Source: Streptomyces pseudovenezuelae
GTDB taxonomy: Bacteria > Actinomycetota > Actinomycetes > Streptomycetales > Streptomycetaceae
Length of the DNA: 64,000 nt
Direction: 5' to 3'
Assembly: GCF_001513955.1 (NCBI RefSeq)
Contig: NZ_KQ948144.1
Coordinates: 440,853 to 504,852, forward strand
Shown: positions 8,010 to 15,939 of the stretch, piece after piece
How positions within the stretch are numbered: the stretch's first letter is position 1
How the letters are laid out: each line of letters begins with the position of its first letter
Notes under the pieces: model-generated
The model's input: only the letters and a program-made list of their open reading frames with translations
What the model was told of the DNA's origin: nothing
Databases searched by the model: none
Program-made: the position numbers and the translations under genes

Positions 8010-8087
8010 ATGCCGACCAAGATCGTGATCCGCCCCTTGGACAAGAAGGAGACCACGGGGGACAGCGGCGGCAACGGCGGCAGCTGA
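8010..8087 (+). CDS. Putative RiPP precursor peptide A (25 aa)
   Basis: ATG 8010, preceded by GAGGAG, opens a 25-residue peptide MPTKIVIRPLDKKETTGDS followed by the tail GGNGGS. Its first 19 residues match peptide B except for T3/V3, while the tails differ, so natural selection acts on the protein and not merely on the DNA. It has no Cys; Lys, Glu, Asp and Thr side chains and the C-terminus are the available chemical handles. The divergent E1-like and M50 proteins both carry PqqD-like domains that typically bind such short peptides. I do not recognise the precursor family; function is inferred from context only. Confidence 0.72.
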   Translation: MPTKIVIRPLDKKETTGDSGGNGGS

Positions 8088-8098
8088 GAGGAGCTCAC

Positions 8099-8173
8099 AT
8101 GCCGGTCAAGATCGTGATTCGCCCGCTGGACAAGAAAGAGACCACTGGGGACAGTAATTCCCAGGGTGCTTGA
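8099..8173 (+). CDS. Putative RiPP precursor peptide B (24 aa)
   Basis: ATG 8099, preceded by GAGAGGAG, opens a 24-residue peptide MPVKIVIRPLDKKETTGDS followed by NSQGA. It begins 11 bp after peptide A and is clearly its duplicate: synonymous differences are scattered through the shared part (for example CGC CCC TTG against CGC CCG CTG), and only residue 3 and the tail change. A short gap with GGGAGG leads into the carboxypeptidase gene, so peptides A and B and the carboxypeptidase probably form one transcript. The conserved block may be the recognition part and the tail a part that is trimmed. Confidence 0.72.
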   Translation: MPVKIVIRPLDKKETTGDSNSQGA

Positions 8174-8200
8174 TCGGATCACCAGCGTGGGAGGACCGGC

Positions 8201-9448
8201 GTGCGGACTTCGCTCTACCCGGCAGTCGACGAACTGGAGCGAAGGGCCCGCACGCTGGTCCGCACCGCGCCCGGCCTGCTGCGGCTGAGCAGCGTCGGAC
8301 AGAGCCGGGCCGGGCGCCCGCTGTGGCTGCTGTCCGCCGGACACGGCGACCGCCACATCCTGGCCGTCGCGGGCGCGCACGCCAACGAACCCGTGGGCGG
8401 GGCCTCGGCGTTGCGGCTCGCCGCCCTGTTCACCGGCCGGCCCCAGCTGCTCGACACGCTCGGCTGCACCTGGCACTTCCTGCTCTGCCTCGACCCCGAC
8501 GGGGCGCACCTCGCGCACGGCTGGCAGCCGGAGCAGCCGGAGCCCTCGCTGACCGAGTGTCACCGGTACTTCTACCGGCCCGCGTTCGCCCGCCAGCCGG
8601 AGTCCCTGCCCGTGCCTCCCGGCCGGCCGCTGCCCGAGTCGGCCGCGCTCGTCCGGCTCCTCGACGAACTGCGGCCCGTCGCCCAGTTCACCCTGCACGG
8701 CATCGAGTTCGGCGGGGCCTTCGTGATGATGACGCGGGAGGTGCCCGGTGTCGCGGACGCCTTCCGGGCGACGGCCGCGCGGCTGCGCCTCCCGGTCGAC
8801 CGGGACCCCGTCGACGGCCCCGACTGGCGGCTCGACCCGCCCGGCGTCCTGGTGCTCCCGGACGGCCACGGCGAGGGCGAACGCGACCCGAGCGGGTACG
8901 TCGCCGAGAGCACCTGGTTCCATCCGCGCCGCCACGGCACCCTGACCACCCTGATCGAGACCCCCGCCTGGGCCGTGCCCTCGGTGAGCGACGCCCGGCC
9001 GGTCACCGACCCGGCCCGCGAGGCCGCCCGGCTGGGGGAGGTGCTGCTGGGCCGTACCCGGGAACTCGCGGCCGTTCTGGGGACACGCCTCGACACGGAC
9101 GTACCCGAGGATCTGGCGCCGCTGCGGGACGCCGCGCGCGAACTCCTCGACGTGGCGCCGTCGATCGTCGCGGGCTGGGCCGCCGAGGAACCCGGGCGGT
9201 TCCACGGCCACTTCGCCTCCCGGGGGATCTCCGCCCGCCGTATCCCGCTCAGGGTGGCGGCGATGGCGAGCCGTGCCCTGGCCCGCACCGACCCCCGGGC
9301 CGTGGAGATCCTCGACGACCTGGTGCGCGAGTGGAGCCAGGAGCTGGAGAAGACGTACCACCTGCGGTGGGTGCCGGTGGCCGCGCAGACCGGGCTGCAC
9401 GTGCGGACGATGCTGAGCACGGCCCGGCTGGTGTGCGGGGGTGGTTGA
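8201..9448 (+). CDS. M14-type zinc carboxypeptidase
   Basis: A 415-residue protein of the carboxypeptidase A/succinylglutamate desuccinylase fold. The zinc ligands are H60 and E63 in GAHANEPVGG and H166 in FTLHGIEFGG; the likely catalytic glutamate is E253 in TLIETPAWA. No signal peptide is seen, so it acts in the cytoplasm. The start is GTG 8201 behind GGGAGG, 27 bp after peptide B. An enzyme removing C-terminal residues next to two peptides that differ only at their C-terminal tails suggests it trims them, before or after activation by the E1-like enzyme. That link is inference. Its last codons are partly duplicated at 9530-9570. Confidence 0.88.
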   Translation: MRTSLYPAVDELERRARTLVRTAPGLLRLSSVGQSRAGRPLWLLSAGHGDRHILAVAGAHANEPVGGASALRLAALFTGRPQLLDTLGCTWHFLLCLDPDGAHLAHGWQPEQPEPSLTECHRYFYRPAFARQPESLPVPPGRPLPESAALVRLLDELRPVAQFTLHGIEFGGAFVMMTREVPGVADAFRATAARLRLPVDRDPVDGPDWRLDPPGVLVLPDGHGEGERDPSGYVAESTWFHPRRHGTLTTLIETPAWAVPSVSDARPVTDPAREAARLGEVLLGRTRELAAVLGTRLDTDVPEDLAPLRDAARELLDVAPSIVAGWAAEEPGRFHGHFASRGISARRIPLRVAAMASRALARTDPRAVEILDDLVREWSQELEKTYHLRWVPVAAQTGLHVRTMLSTARLVCGGG

Positions 9449-9570
9449 AGCGGGCCCGCGCCGGACTCGGCCCGCGCTCGACTCGGCACGCGCTGGACTA
9501 GGCCCGTGCTCGACTCGGTCCGCCTGCGCATGCGGACGATGCTGAGCACCGCCCGGGCGGTGCGCCGGGA
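9401..9570. repeat. Duplicated carboxypeptidase tail flanking a 4 x 16-bp tandem array
   Basis: The last codons of the carboxypeptidase (from 9401, TGCGGACGATGCTGAGCAC) recur at 9531 after the stop codon. Between them, 9458-9521 is four imperfect 16-bp units of the form GCGCTCGACTCGGCAC. This points to local slippage or duplication after the gene; nothing here looks coding. Confidence 0.8.
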
Positions 9571-9610
9571 CGCCTGCCCCCCCCCGGCACTGCCTGCGTG
9601 GGGGCGTGGG

Positions 9611-9646
9611 GCGGGAGGCGGACGACCGGAGCCGTCCGCCTCCCGC
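9611..9646 (-). terminator. Hairpin terminator of pepN
   Basis: GCGGGAGGCGGACG and CGTCCGCCTCCCGC form a perfect 14-bp stem with an 8-nt loop, just beyond the pepN stop codon. It can also stop rightward transcription from the carboxypeptidase operon. There is no U tract, as is usual in Streptomyces. Confidence 0.8.
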
Positions 9647-9652
9647 CGGGTC

Positions 9653-12229
9653 CTACTGGTCCGCCAGCGAGTCCGCCGCCTGGGCCTTCAGCGCGCGCTC
9701 CACGCCCGCGCGGGACTCGGAGACGAGCCGGCGCAGGGCCGCGTTCGGCTCCGCCGCGGCCAGCCAGGCGTCCGTCCTGTCCAGGGTCTCGCGGGAGACC
9801 TGGAGCGAGGGGTAGAGGCCGACCGCGATCTGCTGGGCGATCTCGTGCGAGCGGGACTCCCAGATGTCCTTGACCACCTCGAAGTACCGCTCCGTGTACG
9901 GCGCCAGCAGCTCGCGCTGGTCGGTCTGGACGAAGCCGCCGATGACCGCCTCCTGGAGCGCGTTGGGCAGCTTGTCGGACTCGACGACCTGGGCCCAGGC
10001 CTCCGTCTTCGCCTCCGCGGTCGGCCGCGAGGCCCGGGCGGTCGCCGCGTGGCGCTCACCCGCCGCGGTCCTGTCCCGCTCGTACTCGGCGGCGATCTCC
10101 GACTCGTCGAAGCGGCCCACGGACGCCAGCCGCTGCACGAACGCCCAGCGCAGCTCGGTGTCGACGGCCAGGCCCTCGATGACCTGGGAGCCGTCGAGCA
10201 GCCCCTCCAGAAGGTCCAGCTGCTCCGGCGTACGGGCGGTCGCCGCGAACGCCCGCGCCCAGGCCAGCTGGTGGTCGCTGCCGGCCGACGCGGACCGCAG
10301 GTGGGCCAGGGTGGCGTCGGTCCAGCGGGTCAGCAGGGCCTCGCGGGCGGTGGGGGCGGCGTACAGCTCGATCGCCAGCTTCACCTGCCGGTGCAGCGAC
10401 TGTACGACACCGATGTCGGACTCCTTGCCGATCCCGGACAGGACCAGCGAGAGGTAGTCGCGGGTCGCGAGTTCCGCGTCCCTCGTCATGTCCCACGCCG
10501 ACGCCCAGCACAGCGCGCGGGGCAGGGACGACTCGAAGTCGCCCAGGTGCTCGGTCACGAAGGCCAGCGACTGCTCGTCGAGGCGGACCTTGGCGTACGA
10601 GAGGTCGTCGTCGTTGAGGAGCACGACCGCCGGACGGCGCTTGCCGACCAGCTGCGGTACGGCCGTCAGCTCGCCGTCCACGTCCAGCTCGACCCGCTCG
10701 TCGCGCACCAGCTTGCCGCTGTCCTCGTCGAGTTCGTACAGGCCGACCGCGATGCGGTGCGGGCGCAGGGTCGGCTCGCCCTTGGCGCCGGCGGGCAGCG
10801 CCGGGGCCTCCTGGCGGATCGCGAACGCGGTGATGACACCGTTGCCGTCCGTCTCGATCTCCGGGCGCAGGATGTTGATGCCGGCCGTCTGCAGCCACTT
10901 CTGCGACCACGTGCCCAGGTCGCGGCCGGAGGTCTCCTCCAGCGCGCCCAGCAGGTCGGACAGCCGGGTGTTGCCGAACGCGTGGCGCTTGAAGTACGCC
11001 TGCACACCGCCGAAGAACTCGTCCACGCCGACGTAGGCGACGAGCTGCTTGAGGACGGAGGCGCCCTTCGCGTACGTGATGCCGTCGAAGTTGACGAGCA
11101 CGTCGTCCAGGTCGCCGATCTCGGCCATGATCGGGTGCGTGGACGGCAGCTGGTCCTGGCGGTACGCCCACGTCTTCATGGAGTTGGCGAAGGTGGTCCA
11201 GGAGTGCGGCCACCGGCTGTCCGGGGCGTACGCCTGGCAGGCGATGGAGGTGTAGGTGGCGAACGACTCGTTGAGCCACAGGTCGTTCCACCACTCCATG
11301 GTCACGAGGTCGCCGAACCACATGTGGGCCAGCTCGTGCAGGATGGTCTCGGCGCGCATCTCGTACGCGGCGTCGGTCACCTTGGACCGGAAGACGTACT
11401 GGTCGCGGATGGTGACGGCACCCGCGTTCTCCATCGCGCCCGCGTTGAACTCCGGCACGAACAGCTGGTCGTACTTCTTGAACGGGTACGCGTAGTCGAA
11501 CTTCTCCTGGAACCAGTCGAAGCCCTGCCGGGTGACCTCGAAGATGGCGTCCGAGTCGAGGTGCTCGGCCAGCGAGGGACGGCAGTAGATGCCCAGCGGC
11601 ACGGACTGGCCGTCCTTCTCGTACACGCTGTGCACCGAGTGGTACGGGCCGACGATCAGGGCCGTGATGTACGACGAGATCCGCGGGGTCGGCTCGAAGA
11701 CCCAGACGTCGTCCTTCGGCTCCGGAGTCGGGGAGTTGGAGATGACCGTCCAGCCGGTCGGCGCCTTCACGGTGAACTGGAAGGTGGCCTTCAGGTCCGG
11801 CTGCTCGAAGGAGGCGAAGACGCGGCGGGCGTCCGGCACCTCGAACTGGGTGTACAGGTACGCCTGCTCGTCGACCGGGTCGACGAAGCGGTGCAGGCCC
11901 TCACCGGTGTTGGTGTACGCGGCGTCGGCGACGACCCGCAGGATGTTGCGGCCCTCCAGCAGGCCGGGCAGCGCGATCCGGGAGTCCTGGAAGACCTCCG
12001 CCGGGTCGAGCGGGTCCCCGTTCAGCGTGACCTCGTGAACGGTGGGAGCGACGAGGTCGATGAAGGACTCCGCTCCGTTCTCGGCCACGTCGAAGCGCAC
12101 CGTGGTCACGGACCGGTAGGTACCGCCCTCCTGCGCGCCGGAGAGGTCGAGATCGATCTCGTAGGACTCGACGCTGAGCAGCTTCGCCCGCTGCTGAGCT
12201 TCGTCGCGAGTCAGGTTTGTGCCAGGCAC
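9653..12229 (-). CDS. pepN: Aminopeptidase N (M1 family)
   Basis: An 858-residue cytoplasmic zinc aminopeptidase. The substrate-binding GAMEN motif appears in FNAGAMENAGAVTIRDQYVF and the zinc/catalytic motif in ETILHELAHMWFGDL, followed by the third ligand in LWLNESFATY. A long C-terminal ERAP1-like helical domain completes the usual bacterial length. It removes N-terminal residues from peptides and supports protein turnover. The start is GTG 12229 with GGAG upstream. A paralogue about as long lies at 26512-29106 and shares the LSVxxYE opening and all active-site motifs. A strong hairpin directly follows the stop. Confidence 0.97.
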   Translation of the reverse strand: MPGTNLTRDEAQQRAKLLSVESYEIDLDLSGAQEGGTYRSVTTVRFDVAENGAESFIDLVAPTVHEVTLNGDPLDPAEVFQDSRIALPGLLEGRNILRVVADAAYTNTGEGLHRFVDPVDEQAYLYTQFEVPDARRVFASFEQPDLKATFQFTVKAPTGWTVISNSPTPEPKDDVWVFEPTPRISSYITALIVGPYHSVHSVYEKDGQSVPLGIYCRPSLAEHLDSDAIFEVTRQGFDWFQEKFDYAYPFKKYDQLFVPEFNAGAMENAGAVTIRDQYVFRSKVTDAAYEMRAETILHELAHMWFGDLVTMEWWNDLWLNESFATYTSIACQAYAPDSRWPHSWTTFANSMKTWAYRQDQLPSTHPIMAEIGDLDDVLVNFDGITYAKGASVLKQLVAYVGVDEFFGGVQAYFKRHAFGNTRLSDLLGALEETSGRDLGTWSQKWLQTAGINILRPEIETDGNGVITAFAIRQEAPALPAGAKGEPTLRPHRIAVGLYELDEDSGKLVRDERVELDVDGELTAVPQLVGKRRPAVVLLNDDDLSYAKVRLDEQSLAFVTEHLGDFESSLPRALCWASAWDMTRDAELATRDYLSLVLSGIGKESDIGVVQSLHRQVKLAIELYAAPTAREALLTRWTDATLAHLRSASAGSDHQLAWARAFAATARTPEQLDLLEGLLDGSQVIEGLAVDTELRWAFVQRLASVGRFDESEIAAEYERDRTAAGERHAATARASRPTAEAKTEAWAQVVESDKLPNALQEAVIGGFVQTDQRELLAPYTERYFEVVKDIWESRSHEIAQQIAVGLYPSLQVSRETLDRTDAWLAAAEPNAALRRLVSESRAGVERALKAQAADSLADQ

Positions 12230-12379
12230 GCGGTCATCTCCTCGTTATGTGTGGGTTCGGCGGTTCGGTCATCCTTCCACGAACTGTCTCCGACGGATCG
12301 GGGGATTACCCTGCGGATTCGGGGGTGCCCCGTCCGATTTCCGCCGGTCATCCGTACCCGTCCGCGCCAGCCTGGTCCC

Positions 12380-12853
12380 ATGACGACCTACCGCGCACGC
12401 CCCGTCACTCCGGCCACTCTGAAGGAACTCCGCACCGCCGACGACTCCGGCCGCCCCCTGTCACCCTTCACCGACGCGGAGGGCGGCGCTCCGCTGCGCT
12501 GCTGTCTGCGCCGCAGCGTCCCGGGCGAGCGGATCGCCCTCGTCTCCTACGCGCCCCTGCGCCGCTGGGCGGCCGGGACCGGCGCCGAGCCCGGGGCGTA
12601 CGACGAACAGGGACCCGTGTTCATCCACGCCGACGAGTGCGGGGGGCCGGAAGAGCGCGAGGGGTATCCCTTCGCCAACGATCACCGGACCGTCCGCCGC
12701 TACTCCGCCGACGGACACATCCTCGGCGGTGAGCTGGTCGAGGCCCCCGACGACGACGCCTTCCGCACAGCATTCGACGACCCGTCCGTGGCGCTCGTCC
12801 ACGTCCGGGCCGTCGAGTACGGCTGTTTCCTCTACGAGGTCCGCAGGCCGTAG
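12380..12853 (+). CDS. DUF1203 family protein
   Basis: A 157-residue small soluble protein. It shows the typical DUF1203 pattern: CCLR...PGE near the N-terminus, VSYAPLRRW, then AYDEQGPVFIHADEC and a C-terminal VRAVEYGCFLYEV. The function of the family is unknown. ATG 12380 is used; it lies divergent from pepN with 150 bp between the starts. It may have its own promoter in that gap. Confidence 0.82.
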   Translation: MTTYRARPVTPATLKELRTADDSGRPLSPFTDAEGGAPLRCCLRRSVPGERIALVSYAPLRRWAAGTGAEPGAYDEQGPVFIHADECGGPEEREGYPFANDHRTVRRYSADGHILGGELVEAPDDDAFRTAFDDPSVALVHVRAVEYGCFLYEVRRP

Positions 12854-12906
12854 GGCACCTGTCGGGGCCGGTCCTGCCACGTCGGCCCCACCGGCCCGCG
12901 CGAACG

Positions 12907-13078
12907 CCTGGCGTGCGGGGGCGCACGGCTTCCGCGTGGTCCGGTCGGGCAGACGCCGTTTCCGGTCGCCGAGCCCACGCTCCGCCGCGTCGCGCTTCGG
13001 GTCCTTGCGCGACGACCCCCTCCAGGCCCGCCCGGGAAAACCTGGCGTGCGGGGGCGTACGGCTCCCGCGTGGGCCGG
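12907..13078. repeat. Direct repeat of about 38 bp spaced 134 bp apart
   Basis: CCTGGCGTGCGGGGGCG begins both copies (12907-12944 and 13041-13078), which differ at only a few positions. The surrounding 293-bp gap between the DUF1203 gene and asd holds no convincing gene. The offset of 134 bp equals the unit length of the duplication at 3077-3345, possibly by chance. Confidence 0.7.
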
Positions 13079-13118
13079 GCGGCTGGGTCCATGTCGTCCG
13101 GCCGGGGCGTACCGACGA

Positions 13119-13145
13119 CCCTGCCGGGGGCGCCCCCCGGCAGGG
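13119..13145 (-). terminator. Hairpin terminator of asd
   Basis: CCCTGCCGGGGG and CCCCCGGCAGGG form a perfect 12-bp stem with a 3-nt loop, starting two bases after the asd stop codon. Confidence 0.85.
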
Positions 13146-13146
13146 G

Positions 13147-14621
<1,475 letters not shown>

Positions 14622-14636
14622 AGGGGAGGGGTGTCT

Positions 14637-15176
14637 GTGCTGCGCAGAATCGCCCGCCGCGTCCACGGGGACGGGCACCGGGACCATCACGGTGACCCCC
14701 TGGACGCGGCGCAGGAACGCCGGGTGCGGGCCGTGCTCGCGCTGGGCGGGGTGCCGCAGGCGGACCTGCCGGACGGGGTGCAGCAGGTCCGTCTGCGGTT
14801 GCTGGAGCGGGCGGCCAAGGGGTACGAGGCGCCGCGGGACGTGTCCGCGTGGGCCGCCGTCGTCGCCTCCAACCTCGCCATGGACTGGCACCGGGCCAAG
14901 AAGCGCCAGGAGCGGCTGGGGGAGCGCCTTGCCTCGCTCAGGCAGCACGAGCACACCTCGGGGGAGGACACCAGCGTGCTCTCCCTGGCCGTCGCCCAGG
15001 GCCTGGACGAGCTGCCCGACCAGCAGCGCCAGGTCCTCGTGCTGCGGTTCTTCGCCGATCTGCCGGTGCGCTCCATCGCCCAGGAGCTGGGCGTCCCGGA
15101 GGGCACGGTCAAAAGCCGCCTGCACACGGCGGTGCGGGCCCTGCGCGCCCGCCTGCACGAGGACGAGGTGGTGTGA
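14637..15176 (+). CDS. ECF-type RNA polymerase sigma factor
   Basis: A 179-residue sigma factor. Region 2 spans roughly residues 25-95 (VRLRLLERAAKGYEAPRDVSAW, then ASNLAMDWHRAKKRQERL) and region 4 about 115-170 (LDELPDQQRQVLVLRFFADLPVRSIAQEL, then GTVKSRLHTAVRALR). The start GTG 14637 has GGGGAGGG at good spacing; GTG 14631 is too close to it. The next gene starts 1 base after the stop codon and encodes a single-pass membrane protein, the usual place of an anti-sigma factor. The 186-bp inverted-repeat element forms its 5' region, so its expression may depend on that structure. Confidence 0.9.
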   Translation: MLRRIARRVHGDGHRDHHGDPLDAAQERRVRAVLALGGVPQADLPDGVQQVRLRLLERAAKGYEAPRDVSAWAAVVASNLAMDWHRAKKRQERLGERLASLRQHEHTSGEDTSVLSLAVAQGLDELPDQQRQVLVLRFFADLPVRSIAQELGVPEGTVKSRLHTAVRALRARLHEDEVV

Positions 15177-15177
15177 C

Positions 15178-15879
15178 ATGAGCGCCGAGAACGAGACGTA
15201 CGACGGCGACGCGCTCATGGCCGCGATCACCGGCGAGGCGCTCGGCGACGAGGCCCGCGCGGACACCGCGTTCCTGGCCGAGTACCGGGCGGCCGAGGCC
15301 GACATCGGGTTGCTCAGGGAGCAGCTCGGGATCCTGGGCGAGACGCTCGCCGAGGCGCCGCCCACCGGGAAACCCGTAGCCCTCAGGCCCGTCCGGGCCC
15401 GCCGCCGCGCCCGCGCCCTGGCCTTCGGCACCCTCGTGGCGGCCGCCGTCGCCGGTGTCGTCACGGGGCTCGGCTGGCTCGCGGGACACGGCGGTGCGGA
15501 CAACCTCAGCTCGGCCGACTCCGGCGCCTCCAAGGCGGAAGCCGGCGCCCGCTTCGGCAGCCCGGCCTACCTGGCCTGCGCCACCACGGTCGCCGAGGGC
15601 GAGGTCACCGTGGCCAAGGAGCTCCCCGCCACCGGGGAACTCCAGGTCACCGTGCACGTGAGCCGCTACTACAAGCAGACCCGGGACCTCGGTCTCCTCA
15701 CGTACACGGTGAGCGAGTACGACCTGCCCGAACCCCTGGCCAAGGGCGCCCGTGTCCTGTTCGGCGTGACCGGCGGCGCGCCGAGCCCCGACCACTGGGT
15801 GGTCGGCGAGCAGGACATCGCCCGGGAGCGGGCCTGGGTCACCGCCTCGCTGCCGGCCTCGCGCGGGATCGGCTGCTAG
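15178..15879 (+). CDS. Single-pass membrane protein, candidate anti-sigma factor
   Basis: A 233-residue protein with a cytoplasmic N-terminal part (about residues 1-75, acidic and helical), one membrane segment (ALAFGTLVAAAVAGVVTGLGW, about 79-100) and an extracytoplasmic domain of about 130 residues with Cys near position 134 and at the C-terminus. It starts 1 bp after the sigma gene. The size and topology fit an anti-sigma factor, although a zinc HxxxCxxC motif is absent and the outer domain resembles no family I can name. It could instead be a secreted-side sensor. Confidence 0.78.
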   Translation: MSAENETYDGDALMAAITGEALGDEARADTAFLAEYRAAEADIGLLREQLGILGETLAEAPPTGKPVALRPVRARRRARALAFGTLVAAAVAGVVTGLGWLAGHGGADNLSSADSGASKAEAGARFGSPAYLACATTVAEGEVTVAKELPATGELQVTVHVSRYYKQTRDLGLLTYTVSEYDLPEPLAKGARVLFGVTGGAPSPDHWVVGEQDIARERAWVTASLPASRGIGC

Positions 15880-15889
15880 GGCACGGGAA

Positions 15890-15918
15890 GGGGCGGGCGC
15901 CCATCGGACGCCCGCCCC
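15890..15918. terminator. Bidirectional hairpin terminator
   Basis: GGGGCGGGCG and CGCCCGCCCC pair across a 9-nt loop, between the convergent membrane-protein and subtilisin genes (stops at 15879 and 15940). Confidence 0.8.
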
Positions 15919-15939
15919 TCGTCGCCGTACGGAGAAGTG

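Noticed and set aside
7886..9400. N-terminal extension of the ThiF-like protein to nearly 900 residues
   Set aside because: The extension runs antisense through the M14 gene and the peptide genes; the GTG at 7885 has a strong ribosome binding site and starts the family-like sequence.
9506..12853. A continuous plus-strand open frame across the whole pepN gene
   Set aside because: It is the antisense shadow of pepN; high GC makes such frames long. Composition is Arg/Gly/Val-rich without domains, and pepN has all M1 motifs.
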